A DNA stretch of 64,000 nucleotides, from contig CAYQQQ010000018.1 of the NCBI GenBank assembly GCA_964420125.1, forward strand, positions 22,113-86,112. The letters are read 5' to 3'. Origin of the DNA: CAYQQQ01 sp964420125 (lineage in GTDB: Bacteria > Actinomycetota > Acidimicrobiia > Acidimicrobiales > Microtrichaceae). A program made the position numbers and the translations under genes. Every line of letters begins with the position of its first letter. The first letter of the stretch is position 1. Below the pieces are notes generated by a model. The model was given only the letters and a program-made list of their open reading frames with translations. It was not told where the DNA came from and did not search any database. Of this stretch, positions 1 to 9,274 are shown one piece after another.

Positions 1-1
1 C

Positions 2-1273
2 CAGGAGATCCCGATGGCCGTACCGGTCGCAGAGCTGCGAGATGCCGTGCTGGCCATGGTCCACCCTGATCACCGCAGCGCCGTCGCTGAGCGGATCGAG
101 GTCCACCACCCCCGACAGGCGTTCGCGGAGGCCTACTTCTGCGACCTCCCAGAGGTCGACGGCGCCGGGTGGTCGACGGTTCCGGCGCCTCCGAGGTCGT
201 TCGACGTGTCGGCGGCATCGGCAGCGAAGGCCCGTCGTCGGCGGACGGTCCACGACGGAGCGTTCCTCCATGCACCGCTGGTCCCGGTGCCCGTCGAACG
301 GATCGACCTCGCCGATCTTCGCAGACTCCTGAGGAATCCGATCCGCTACTTCCTGGAGCGACGCCTCGAGCTTCGCCTGCCGCGGGACGACACCCTCGTG
401 GAGGGCACCATCCCCACGAAGCTGGAAGGTCTCGGCCGCTGGGCGCTCGCCGACCGGCTCCTCGGCATGCGGGCGCATCACCCGGACGACCCGGGAGTCG
501 GCGACGGCCTGGTGGAGCGGGAGGCGGCGATCGTCGCCGAGCTCGAAGGCCCGTGGCGGACCGCGGCGATCCGGACCGGGGCGGTCCCCCCTGGCCGGTT
601 GGGCGCCGACTTCCTCGACGACGCGGCGTCGCTGGTCGGCGCCATCTGCCGATCCGCTGCACGAGAGGGCGTCCGGCTGGGTCCCGCCCCAGCGAGGCGG
701 TCGGTCGAGGTGGTCGCGTCGGACGGCACGAGCGTCGCCGGGCAGGTGGAGCTCCGGGTGCGCGACGGTGCAGGGGAGATCGGTCCGGCGCTGGTCTCCT
801 GCAGCCGACGAAAGGGCTTCCACCGACTCGCCGTGTGGCTCGACCTCGCCGTGTTGACGCTGACCGACCCGTCCACGTCCTGGCGCGGGGTGGTGGCCAC
901 GCGGCATGCGTCGAAGTCGTCAGAGGAGGAGGTCAGCTCGTACCTGTTGACCGGGGGGGATCCGGCCGACGTCGCCCGAGTGGTCCTCGACACCGTGGTC
1001 GACCTGCACCGGCGCGCACTGTGCGAGCCGTTGCCGTTGTTCGAGACGGCGTCCGAGGCGCTCTGGCGCCACCCCGATGCCCTCCCCGTCTGGCCGGGGA
1101 GGTATCCCGACAGGGCCGAGGAGGTGGTGTACGGCCGTCTGAGCCCCGCAGAGCTGTGCGAGCTCCCGCTGCATCCTCTCGACCCGCCCGGCTCCGCCGG
1201 AGATCGCGCCCGACGTTACGCCGAACACCTCTACGGGTCGCTGGACGACACGCTCGAGGCGGTGCACCAGTGA
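2..1273 (+). CDS. recC: RecC, exodeoxyribonuclease V gamma subunit (3' part)
   Basis: Subunit of the RecBCD helicase-nuclease that processes double-strand DNA ends in the cytoplasm; RecC scans for Chi and holds the split strands. The frame is open at the left edge, so the true start lies outside the window; about 423 C-terminal residues are seen. The family signature visible is the block LADLRRLLRNPIRYFLERRL, typical of the RecC C-terminal inactive-nuclease-like part. The stop TGA overlaps the GTG of recB by 4 bp (GTGA), so the genes are translationally coupled. Identity rests on that motif plus the recB-recD context. Family assignment is confident; the missing N-terminus cannot be judged. 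Confidence 0.88.
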   Translation, partial: QEIPMAVPVAELRDAVLAMVHPDHRSAVAERIEVHHPRQAFAEAYFCDLPEVDGAGWSTVPAPPRSFDVSAASAAKARRRRTVHDGAFLHAPLVPVPVERIDLADLRRLLRNPIRYFLERRLELRLPRDDTLVEGTIPTKLEGLGRWALADRLLGMRAHHPDDPGVGDGLVEREAAIVAELEGPWRTAAIRTGAVPPGRLGADFLDDAASLVGAICRSAAREGVRLGPAPARRSVEVVASDGTSVAGQVELRVRDGAGEIGPALVSCSRRKGFHRLAVWLDLAVLTLTDPSTSWRGVVATRHASKSSEEEVSSYLLTGGDPADVARVVLDTVVDLHRRALCEPLPLFETASEALWRHPDALPVWPGRYPDRAEEVVYGRLSPAELCELPLHPLDPPGSAGDRARRYAEHLYGSLDDTLEAVHQ

Positions 1274-4200
1274 GCCCTTCGTCGCCGACGACGGTCCCGT
1301 CGGCAGCCTTCGACCCCTTCGAGGAGCTGACCGGAGTCCTCTCGGTCGAGGCCAGCGCCGGGACGGGGAAGACCTACACCCTCGCCAACCTCGCCACCCG
1401 GTTCCTCGCAGATGGCAGCACCTCCACCTCGGAGCTGCTGGTCGTCACGTTCACCCGCGCCGCCACCGGGGAGCTGCGCTCCCGACTGCGCACGCGCGTC
1501 GCCGAGGCCGTCGCCCACCTGCAGGCACTGCTCGGCGGGACAGCACCCGCCACCGACGACCCGTTCCTGCATGCCCTCGCGTCGAGCGATGCGGCCACCA
1601 CGAAGACCGAGCAGCGTCTGGACCGGCTCGAGCGGGCGCTGAGCGACTTCGATGCCGCCACCATCACGACCATCCACGGATTCGCCGCTCAGGTGCTGGC
1701 CGCCCTGGGCGTCGGCTCCGGAGTGCCGGTGGGTCTCGGCCTCGCCGACGACGGAGAGCGACGGATGGTGGAGGCGTGCTCCGACGTCCTGGTCCGAGCC
1801 GCCGTCGATCCCACGCTGACCGGTGCGCTTCCCACGCTCGGCACCCTCCTCACGAAGGTCCGGACCGCTGTGGCCACACCGGAGATGGACGTCAGCCCCC
1901 CAGCCGACGATCCGCACGCGCCCGAGTGGGCGCTCGTGCTGGCAGAGCTCGTCCGTTCGGCGCGAGACCTGATGACCGAGCGGCGACGGCGCGACGCGGT
2001 CCAGAGCTTCGACGACCTCCTCGTGCGTCTCCGCGACGCCCTGGGGGGTGTGGCCGCCGACAGATCGTCGACGCCAGGCGATCCCACTCCGCTCGCCCGC
2101 TCAGGGTCGGGACCGGCGGCCGGTGTCGCTGCGGCGTTGCGGGCCCGGTACCGCATCGCCCTGATCGACGAGTTCCAGGACACCGACCCCGTCCAGTGGG
2201 GGATCTTCAGGACGCTCTTCGCACCCGAGGCGGCCAGCGGGATCGGGCCGTCCTCCACGCTCGTGGTCGTCGGTGATCCCAAGCAGGCCATCTACTCCTT
2301 CCGAGGGGCCGACGTGCACATCTACGTCGAGGCCGTCTCGTGCACCGCAGGCGCGCGCCGGCGAACCCTCGGGACCAACTGGCGATCCGACGCCCGGGTG
2401 GTGGCGGCCACCTCGACGATCTTCGAAGGGGTGGCCTTCGGCGATGGCATCCCCTTCAGCCGGGTGGAGGCCGCACCGGTGCACCGGGACACCTGTGCCG
2501 TGGTGGAGCTGCCGGATGGCCGCACCGAGACGATCGCCGCGCTGGAGCTGCGCTGCGGCTCGAGTCCCGGCCTGCTCCCCGCCAAGGAGGTGATCACGGC
2601 GGGCGCAGCCCGCGAGGCGGTCAACGCTGACCTGGCCGCCCACACCATCCACCTGCTCCGCACGTGCCGGATCCCCGACGACCGCCCGGGAGCCGACAGG
2701 TCCGATCGACGCGCCCTGCGACCCCGCGACATCGCCGTGCTCGTGCGGTCGAGCTCGGACGCCGAGGCGGTGCAGTCGTGCCTTCTCGCCGGCGGGGTGC
2801 CGGCCGTGCTGGCCAGGGGCGCCAGCGTGGTCGACAGCCCGGCGGCCGACCAGGTGCGGTGGCTGCTCGAGGCCCTCGTGCGACCTGCGGACGCGCGCCG
2901 GGCCCGCACGTTCGCCCTGTCCTGGTTCGGAGGTTGGTCGCCCGAGCGGTTGGCCGAGGCGACGGAGCACGAGCTGCTGGAGGTCCAGGAGCGCCTCCAC
3001 GACTGGAACACCGTGCTCACGACGAAGGGACCGGTCGAGCTGTTCCGAGCGGTGCGGGACGACTCGGACGTGGTCGCCCGCGTCCTGACCCGACCCGACG
3101 GTGATCGATCGGTCACCGACCTGGACCACCTGTGCGAGCTGCTGAGGGGCGAGGTCGGCGACGCCCCGCTCAGCGCGGCGGGCCTTCTCGGCACCTTGGC
3201 CGAGCTCCGCACCGGAGTGTCGACGCAGCTCGACACCGATCGCGACACCGACCTCACCTCCCGACGCGTCGAGTCCGACGCCGAGGCCGTGCAGATCATG
3301 ACGGTGTGGGTGGCCAAGGGCCTCGAGTTCCCCGTCGTGCTGTGCCCCACGCTGTGGTCCGCGCCCATCGGCCAGATCCGCTATCACGACCCCGTGTCGG
3401 GCCGTCGGACGCTGGACGTCCGCACTCGGTCGAGGATCACCAAGAAGCAGCAGATGCACGAGGCACTCCGCCTGGCGGACGCTGCCGCCCTCGCCGAAGA
3501 GCTCCGGCTGCTCTACGTGGCCCTCACGCGGGCCCGCCACCACACCGCGCTGTGGTGGGTGCGACACCGCGACGCGCACAAGAGCGCCCTGGCCCGGGTG
3601 CTGTTCTGCCGTGGGGTCGACGGCTCCTACACCGCCGACGTCGCCGACACCGGCGACATGACGGAGCTGGTGCCCGACCACGACGACGCGCTGGAGCGCC
3701 TGCGACCGCTGGTGGAGCGGTCCGCCGCCACGATCGGCCTCTGCGCCTTCGGTGCACCGCTGCGTCCGGGGCCGGTGTGGGACGGTGCCGACCGCCCCCG
3801 TCTGCCGACCACGCTGCGCGCTGCCACCTTCCGCCGTCCCGTCGACCAGCCGCTCGATCGTTCCCGGTCGCGCTGGTCGTTCAGCGCCATCGTGAGCCGG
3901 GACGCCGGGGGCGGGGACCCCTGGGACCTGACCATCGAGGACGAAGGGGCCGACGACGAGCAGCGCCCCCCTGACGCCGTCACCTCCGACACCGGCGCCT
4001 CACCCGACGACCGAGCACTTGCCGCTCCTCTGGCATGGCTCCCTGCCGGTCCGGCGTTCGGCACGCTCACCCACGACGTGCTCGAACGGGTCGACTTCGC
4101 TGCCGATGATCTGTCCGGCGAGCTCGAGCGGGTGATCGAGGTCCAGCGCCGCTGGCGATCGGTCGAGCTGCGACCCGTCGACGACGTACGGCCGCGCGGT

Positions 4201-4962
4201 GATCCCGACGCCGAGGCCGACGGGGCCGCGTTGCTGGCGGTCGGGCTGCAGCAGGTCATCGGGACGCCGCTGGGTCCGCACTCCGTCCAGAGCGAGGGCG
4301 TGGAGCGGTGCCTGCGAGACCTCCCACTCGAGGACCGGCTGAACGAGCTCACCTTCGAGCTCAACCTGCACGACCCGGCGGCCGCGCCCGGGCGTCGTGC
4401 GCCCACCGACCGCGACATCGGCGACCTGCTGCTGGGAGCGCTCCCCGCCGACGACCCCTTTCGGCCGTGGGCCGCCCAGCTCGCTGCGGGGCTCTTCGGG
4501 GTGGACCTCTGCGGTCACCTCACCGGATCGATCGACGCGGTGCTGCGGTTCCGGGGCGTCGACGGAGCCGGCGATCGGTTCGTCGTGGTGGACTACAAGA
4601 CCAACCGCCTCCACCAGCACGGCGTCGAACCGCGTCCTGGCGACTACGGGCCCGGATCGATGCAGCGGGCGATGGTCGAGCACCACTACCCGCTGCAGGC
4701 GCTCCTGTACCTCGTCGCGCTGCACCGGTACCTGCGGTGGCGGCTGGCCGACTACGAACCGGACACCCACCTCGGCGGAGCCGCCTACCTGTTCGTGCGG
4801 GGGATGACCGGGGGGTCGGTGCACACGACGGCTCATCTTCCGGCCGGTGATCGCCACCCCGAGGGCGTGTGCTGGTGGGCTCCGCCGGCTTCGGCGGTCG
4901 TGGAGACCTCCGACCTCCTCGCCGGCCACCGCGGGCCCGGCTCCCCGGGGGGATCCCGGTGA
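1270..4962 (+). CDS. recB: RecB, exodeoxyribonuclease V beta subunit (UvrD-type helicase plus nuclease)
   Basis: 3'-5' helicase and nuclease subunit of RecBCD. About 1230 aa, usual for the family. SF1 helicase motifs are in order: Walker A ASAGTGKT (residues 28-35), motif II IDEFQDTD (about 299-306), motif III GDPKQAIYSFRG (about 335-346), motif V VWVAKGLEFP, motif VI LLYVALTRAR. The C-terminal nuclease domain has D..VVDYKTN with Asp1108 and Lys1110, the expected catalytic residues, so both activities should be intact. The GTG at 1270 is chosen because it overlaps the recC stop (GTGA) and directly precedes the conserved N-terminus; the open frame extends further upstream but only as antisense-free read-through inside recC. 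Overlaps recD by 4 bp. Confidence 0.96.
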   Translation: MSPSSPTTVPSAAFDPFEELTGVLSVEASAGTGKTYTLANLATRFLADGSTSTSELLVVTFTRAATGELRSRLRTRVAEAVAHLQALLGGTAPATDDPFLHALASSDAATTKTEQRLDRLERALSDFDAATITTIHGFAAQVLAALGVGSGVPVGLGLADDGERRMVEACSDVLVRAAVDPTLTGALPTLGTLLTKVRTAVATPEMDVSPPADDPHAPEWALVLAELVRSARDLMTERRRRDAVQSFDDLLVRLRDALGGVAADRSSTPGDPTPLARSGSGPAAGVAAALRARYRIALIDEFQDTDPVQWGIFRTLFAPEAASGIGPSSTLVVVGDPKQAIYSFRGADVHIYVEAVSCTAGARRRTLGTNWRSDARVVAATSTIFEGVAFGDGIPFSRVEAAPVHRDTCAVVELPDGRTETIAALELRCGSSPGLLPAKEVITAGAAREAVNADLAAHTIHLLRTCRIPDDRPGADRSDRRALRPRDIAVLVRSSSDAEAVQSCLLAGGVPAVLARGASVVDSPAADQVRWLLEALVRPADARRARTFALSWFGGWSPERLAEATEHELLEVQERLHDWNTVLTTKGPVELFRAVRDDSDVVARVLTRPDGDRSVTDLDHLCELLRGEVGDAPLSAAGLLGTLAELRTGVSTQLDTDRDTDLTSRRVESDAEAVQIMTVWVAKGLEFPVVLCPTLWSAPIGQIRYHDPVSGRRTLDVRTRSRITKKQQMHEALRLADAAALAEELRLLYVALTRARHHTALWWVRHRDAHKSALARVLFCRGVDGSYTADVADTGDMTELVPDHDDALERLRPLVERSAATIGLCAFGAPLRPGPVWDGADRPRLPTTLRAATFRRPVDQPLDRSRSRWSFSAIVSRDAGGGDPWDLTIEDEGADDEQRPPDAVTSDTGASPDDRALAAPLAWLPAGPAFGTLTHDVLERVDFAADDLSGELERVIEVQRRWRSVELRPVDDVRPRGDPDAEADGAALLAVGLQQVIGTPLGPHSVQSEGVERCLRDLPLEDRLNELTFELNLHDPAAAPGRRAPTDRDIGDLLLGALPADDPFRPWAAQLAAGLFGVDLCGHLTGSIDAVLRFRGVDGAGDRFVVVDYKTNRLHQHGVEPRPGDYGPGSMQRAMVEHHYPLQALLYLVALHRYLRWRLADYEPDTHLGGAAYLFVRGMTGGSVHTTAHLPAGDRHPEGVCWWAPPASAVVETSDLLAGHRGPGSPGGSR

Positions 4963-6869
4963 ACCGCCGCCCGCCCCTCGATCCACGGGGCATCGTGGCC
5001 GTCCCCGGGGCAGGAGGCGTCCGACGAACCTCGGTGCCCTCCACCGTGGCGGTCCTCGAACCGTTCGTGGCAGCGGGCGTGCTGCAGGAGGCGGAGGTGC
5101 ACCTTGCCGCGGCCGTCGCCCGCCTCGTCCCCTCGGCCGCAGCGGAGGTGCTGCTCGCCGTCGCGATGGCAGCCCGGGGGCCGCGCCTGGGCCACGTGTG
5201 CGTCGTGCTCGACCAGCTGGCCGGCTCCGTGGTGGCCGAGGGGTCCGACACCGACCTCCCGTGGCCCGAGCCGACCATGTGGCGGCGCGCGCTCGACTCG
5301 GCGCCGGAGGTGGTGGCCGCTCCGGGCCGAGCGAAGGGCACACGTGTCGCTCCGCTCGTGTGGGACGGCACCCACCTCTACCTCCAGCGCTACTGGAGCT
5401 ACGAGTCGGCGGTCGCCGACTCGCTGCGCCGGCGGGCCCGACCCTGCGGACTGGACCCGCTCCTGCGAGCGGAAGCCGTGGCGGCGGCGCTGGACGCCCG
5501 CTTCGGCCCACCCGCCGATCCCGGGGGGCCGCCCGACGTGCAGCGGCGCGCCGTGGAGACCGCGCTCGGCTCGCATCTGTCGGTGATCGCCGGCGGCCCC
5601 GGAACGGGCAAGACCACGACCGTCGCCGCCCTGCTGCAGGTGCTCGTCAGGGCCGCGGAGATGACGGGCGAGCCCCTGCCGCGCATCGCCCTCGCCGCGC
5701 CGACGGGCAAGGCCGCTGCCCGCATGAGCGAGGCGACGGGTGCCCTGCTCGGCGCCACCCCGATCGGTCCGGCCACGACGCTCCATCGCTTGCTGGGATG
5801 GGCCCCCGGGACCCAGTTCGCCCACCACGCCGGTGATCCTCTGGCCGCCGACGTCGTCGTGGTCGACGAGACGTCGATGGTCGACCTGTCCTTGATGGCG
5901 CACCTGCTCGAGGCGGTGCGTCCGGAGGCACGCCTGGTGCTCGTCGGTGATCCGCACCAGCTGGCCAGCGTTGAGGCGGGCACGGTGCTGGGCGACATCG
6001 TGGCCGCCGCGGCGCAGTCCGGCTCTCCGCTCGCGCCCTACCTGACGGTGCTCACCCGTCAGCACCGCTTCGGCGAGGGCTCCTCCATCGCCCGACTCGC
6101 CGAGGCCGTGCGCGCCGGCGACGCGGACGCGACGATCGCGGCGCTGGGTGCCGAGCCGGCGCGGCCGTCCGAGGTGGGGATCGCCGATGCCGAGCCGGTG
6201 ACCGACGCCGTCGGTTGGTTGCGGGAGGACGACCACGGTGGGCTGGAGGTGCTGATGGGGAGGCTGGCTCTCTGCGGTGCTCGGATGGTCGAGGCGGCCG
6301 GCTCCGGCGACGGCGACGCGGCGCTCGAGGCGGCGTCGGCGATCAAGGTGCTGGCTGCGACACGACGTGGGCCCCTCGGACTCCACGACTGGTCCGAGCG
6401 CATCGAGTCCGCTGTTGCCGTGTCGGTCGAGACATCGCTCACCACCCTGCGACGGGGTGAGCGCTGGTACGTCGGCAAGCCGGTGCTGGTGACGGCCAAC
6501 GATGCCCTGCTGGGTGTGGCCAACGGCGACGTGGGTGTCGTGGTCCTCGATCCCGGCTCGGGCGATCGCCTGGTCGCCCTGCGCGCCGGAGGGGCGCTGC
6601 GGCACCTCGCCCCCGGCCGCCTCGACCGGGTGGAGCCCTGGTGGGCGATGACCATCCACAAGAGCCAGGGCTCCGAGTTCCCGCACGTGGTCGCATCGCT
6701 GCCCGCCCCCGGTTCGCCCGTCCTCACCCGGGAGCTCCTCTACACCGCCGTCACGCGCGCCAAGCGGTCGGTGACGGTCGTCGGCAGCGAGGCGTCGATC
6801 CGCTGGGCGGTGGAGCACCCCGTGGCGCGCGCGTCCGGTCTGGTGGATCGGCTCCTGGATCCCCGATGA
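4959..6869 (+). CDS. recD: RecD, exodeoxyribonuclease V alpha subunit (5'-3' helicase)
   Basis: Fast 5'-3' helicase of RecBCD. About 636 aa. Walker A GGPGTGKTTT with Lys218, Walker B VVDETSMVD with Asp303-Glu304, motif III VGDPHQLASV, and C-terminal motifs TIHKSQGSEF and LLYTAVTRAKR (about residue 593) are all present, so it appears a complete helicase. The N-terminal part matches the RecB-interacting region of bacterial RecD rather than the long RecD2 type. GTG at 4959 is chosen because it overlaps the recB stop (GTGA). Last gene of recCBD; a strong hairpin follows 41 bp downstream. Confidence 0.96.
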   Translation: MNRRPPLDPRGIVAVPGAGGVRRTSVPSTVAVLEPFVAAGVLQEAEVHLAAAVARLVPSAAAEVLLAVAMAARGPRLGHVCVVLDQLAGSVVAEGSDTDLPWPEPTMWRRALDSAPEVVAAPGRAKGTRVAPLVWDGTHLYLQRYWSYESAVADSLRRRARPCGLDPLLRAEAVAAALDARFGPPADPGGPPDVQRRAVETALGSHLSVIAGGPGTGKTTTVAALLQVLVRAAEMTGEPLPRIALAAPTGKAAARMSEATGALLGATPIGPATTLHRLLGWAPGTQFAHHAGDPLAADVVVVDETSMVDLSLMAHLLEAVRPEARLVLVGDPHQLASVEAGTVLGDIVAAAAQSGSPLAPYLTVLTRQHRFGEGSSIARLAEAVRAGDADATIAALGAEPARPSEVGIADAEPVTDAVGWLREDDHGGLEVLMGRLALCGARMVEAAGSGDGDAALEAASAIKVLAATRRGPLGLHDWSERIESAVAVSVETSLTTLRRGERWYVGKPVLVTANDALLGVANGDVGVVVLDPGSGDRLVALRAGGALRHLAPGRLDRVEPWWAMTIHKSQGSEFPHVVASLPAPGSPVLTRELLYTAVTRAKRSVTVVGSEASIRWAVEHPVARASGLVDRLLDPR

Positions 6870-6910
6870 CTGAACCGACGATCCGGCGTGACGCTGCGGG
6901 GCCGGACGCG

Positions 6911-6939
6911 TCGAGGGGGCCCGTGACGGGCCCCCTCGA
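6911..6939. terminator. Perfect 13-bp hairpin, bidirectional terminator candidate
   Basis: Arms TCGAGGGGGCCCG and its exact reverse complement are separated by the 3-nt loop TGA. It lies between the 3' ends of the convergent recD and the downstream lipoprotein gene. No T-run follows, as is common in high-GC actinobacteria. Confidence 0.8.
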
Positions 6940-6959
6940 CCAGCTCGATGTGGCGGAGC

Positions 6960-7865
6960 TCAGTTCGTCACGAAGGTGTAGCGGTGGTCCGCACCGGAGC
7001 CCACGAAGGACTGGTTGGAGATCGTGCTGGCGCTCGTCGCACGCACGGTGATGCCGTCCACGTTGGGGATGCCCACCGACGCCAGGTCGGCGTTGAAGCC
7101 CGCCAGGTTGACGCTCGCCGCGTTGATGGCGCCCGCGAGCGTGCCGGTGGAGCCGACGTAGATGTACATCTTGCTCGAGAGCACGTCGTCGCCGAGGCCG
7201 AAGAGGAACCCGCTCAGCGCGTTCAGCAGGCTGGAGCCGCCGATGGCGATGGCGTCGCCGATGTTGTCCACGATCAGCTGCGCCAGCAGGTTCGGATCGT
7301 TGGGCACGGAACCCGTGGCCAGGGTGGCGTTGAGCGCGCTGGCGATGATGCTGGCCAGCGACCCGGGAGTGAGGTTGGGCATGAGGTCCTCCTCCATGGC
7401 CCAGGTCCACACGCCGAGCACCTCGAGCTTGTTGTTGGTGTTGAGCAGGTCGGCCACGTCGAAGCGCGGGACGTTGCCCCAGGTCACCTGGGCGGTCTGG
7501 GCGGTGTTGACGAAGCTGTAGTACTCGTCGCCGCTGTCGCAGTAGCCGATGCCGCCCTGGTTGCCGACCTTGCACACCGACGGCTCGGGGGAGGCGCCGC
7601 GGGATTCGACCACGGAGGCCGACGCCGAGTTCGGCTTGCCGATCTTGACGCGGAACTGGATGTTCACCAGGTACGGCTCGTCGTGGGTGTTGACGGCCCA
7701 GGTGAACTCGGTCTGGTCGATGGCGGTGACGTCGGTGGCTCGGAAGCTGAACGGCGGATGACCGGTGGCAGGTGCCGGCTGGATGCAGGCCACCGACACC
7801 AGGCTGATGACCGCGACCAGCGACGCGAGCACCCCGGCGCGCCGACGAACGGAACGTGACTTCAT
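6960..7865 (-). CDS. Secreted lipoprotein of unknown function
   Basis: 301-aa protein with a basic N-terminus, hydrophobic stretch and lipobox LVSVAC (Cys about residue 27), so probably an exported lipid-anchored protein. The mature part shows beta-rich sequence (FTWAVNTHDEPYLVNIQFRV) and a later small-residue/hydrophobic segment around ALSGFLFGLGDD; no family is recognised. The ATG at 7865 is preceded by GGAGGG at good spacing, and an upstream in-frame ATG at 7934 is rejected because it would bury the signal peptide. A well-formed promoter sits at 7940-7968. Single-gene unit, convergent with recD. Confidence 0.8.
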   Translation of the reverse strand: MKSRSVRRRAGVLASLVAVISLVSVACIQPAPATGHPPFSFRATDVTAIDQTEFTWAVNTHDEPYLVNIQFRVKIGKPNSASASVVESRGASPEPSVCKVGNQGGIGYCDSGDEYYSFVNTAQTAQVTWGNVPRFDVADLLNTNNKLEVLGVWTWAMEEDLMPNLTPGSLASIIASALNATLATGSVPNDPNLLAQLIVDNIGDAIAIGGSSLLNALSGFLFGLGDDVLSSKMYIYVGSTGTLAGAINAASVNLAGFNADLASVGIPNVDGITVRATSASTISNQSFVGSGADHRYTFVTN

Positions 7866-7939
7866 GGTTTTTCCCTCCAGGAATCGGGACGAGCCCGTGC
7901 ATGATTCGGCCACACACCGTGTCGTGACGGCCACCTGAG

Positions 7940-7968
7940 ACCCTAAGCCGATCCTCAGACGAGGTCAA
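7940..7968 (-). promoter_or_regulatory. Sigma-A-type promoter of the lipoprotein gene
   Basis: On the minus strand TTGACC (-35, 7963-7968), a 17-bp spacer and TAGGGT (-10, 7940-7945). Start of transcription expected near 7933, giving a leader of about 68 nt with GGAGGG before the ATG at 7865. One of few clear -35/-10 pairs in the window. Confidence 0.75.
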
Positions 7969-7999
7969 CGCCCTCCGTGAGTTCGGTCACATGCCGGGG

Positions 8000-9217
8000 T
8001 CAGCCCTGACCGCTCTGCGTGCGGACCAGCTCGATCAGGTCACCCTGAGCGAGGTTCACGTCCATGAGATGCAGGCCCCACTCCGGCGTGAGACGGCCGC
8101 CGAGGTCGTCAGGGAGCGCATCACCCTCCTCGGAGGTGTTGGTGATCTCCAGCCAGTTGAAGGTGCCGTCGGTGCTGCAGCCGCCGGTGACGAGCCCCCG
8201 GTAGTGGATCCAGGGCGTGCCCACCTGCGGCGCGTCGGGGGCGTGGCCCGCCAGGTAGTAGGAGCTGAGCGGCGCGGAGCTGTCGTCGTCCAGCGCTGCG
8301 GGGTTGCTGCACAGCGCCGTCCCCTCTCCCGTGCGGGGCTTGCCGAAGAGGCTGTCGGCGGGTGGGGGTTCGCCGGCGGCGAAGCTGGCGTAGGACACCA
8401 CGCAGCCGGTGTCGGCGGCGTCCTGGCAGGCGCCGACGTTCTCGAATCCGTCCTCGCCGCTCACCTCCACGGAGGTGCCGATCAGCATGGCCGAGAGCAT
8501 CTGGTCCCGGAGCTGCTCGTCGCCGTCGATCTCCTCGGAGATCAGGGCCCGGAGGTGGCCTGCTCCCTGCGAGTGACCGATCAGCACGAAGGGCCGCCCG
8601 TCGTTGTCGTTGGCCAGGTAGTGGCGGAAGGCGTCGAGCACGTCGGCATAGGCGATCTCCCACGGCTGCGGCGGTCCCCCGGCGACGGTGGTGGTGGTGA
8701 CCCCGCCGCTTCGCACCCGATCGAAGAGCGCCCCCAGGGGCACCTGCCGGTAGGCGGGCGCATAGACGTTGCACACCTCGCCGAAGCGGGCCGCCTGGTT
8801 GGCGGCGATGTTGCGCTCGGCGTCGTCGGGGACGAGGTCGGAGTTGTCGCCGGGGTCGGTGGAGATGGTCGGGTAGACGTAGAAGCAGTCGACCGGTGCG
8901 TCGGTCTGCGCCTCGAAGGGCTCCACGGTCTGCGTGCCGTCCGCGTCGACCAGGGTGGCGTCGAGGTCGATGTCGCACGCGTCCCCCTCGACGTCCGGCC
9001 GACAGAGCCAGTGGGCGGGATCGGCGTACACGTCGCTGCGGTACGTCCGGTCGCCCGCAGTGGTCGTGGTGTCGCTTGCGTCGGTGGTGGTGGAGGTCGT
9101 CGAGCCGGTGTCGTCGCTGCTCGACTCCTCGTCGGCGCAGGCGGCGGCCAGCGTTGCGAGTGCGCTCACGACGACGGCAGCGACCAGGAGAGCGGATCGG
9201 CGGTGGCTGAGGTGCAT
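8000..9217 (-). CDS. DUF3089-type alpha/beta hydrolase lipoprotein
   Basis: 405-aa predicted lipoprotein: signal peptide ending LATLAAAC, a Ser/Thr/Asp-rich linker (about 28-55), then an alpha/beta-hydrolase domain. The nucleophile elbow is GHSQG with Ser216; DCFYVYPTISTD and VCNVYAPAYRQV resemble the DUF3089 family, where a Ser-Asp-His triad is expected. The late IHYRG segment contains a candidate His. Probably an extracytoplasmic esterase or lipase; substrate unknown. No obvious operon partner: a 134-bp gap with the next gene's promoter lies downstream and a 57-bp gap lies upstream. The long open frame on the opposite strand across this region is a GC-bias shadow. Confidence 0.82.
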   Translation of the reverse strand: MHLSHRRSALLVAAVVVSALATLAAACADEESSSDDTGSTTSTTTDASDTTTTAGDRTYRSDVYADPAHWLCRPDVEGDACDIDLDATLVDADGTQTVEPFEAQTDAPVDCFYVYPTISTDPGDNSDLVPDDAERNIAANQAARFGEVCNVYAPAYRQVPLGALFDRVRSGGVTTTTVAGGPPQPWEIAYADVLDAFRHYLANDNDGRPFVLIGHSQGAGHLRALISEEIDGDEQLRDQMLSAMLIGTSVEVSGEDGFENVGACQDAADTGCVVSYASFAAGEPPPADSLFGKPRTGEGTALCSNPAALDDDSSAPLSSYYLAGHAPDAPQVGTPWIHYRGLVTGGCSTDGTFNWLEITNTSEEGDALPDDLGGRLTPEWGLHLMDVNLAQGDLIELVRTQSGQG

Positions 9218-9274
9218 CCGTCGAGTCTCCCACCCCGGGGGCGTCGGTGTCCGGCGTGGACGGATGCCGGTGCG

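Noticed and set aside
2101..3681. Long open frame on the minus strand inside recB
   Set aside because: Composition-driven shadow in GC-rich DNA; no domain, no promoter, and the plus-strand recB motifs are unambiguous.
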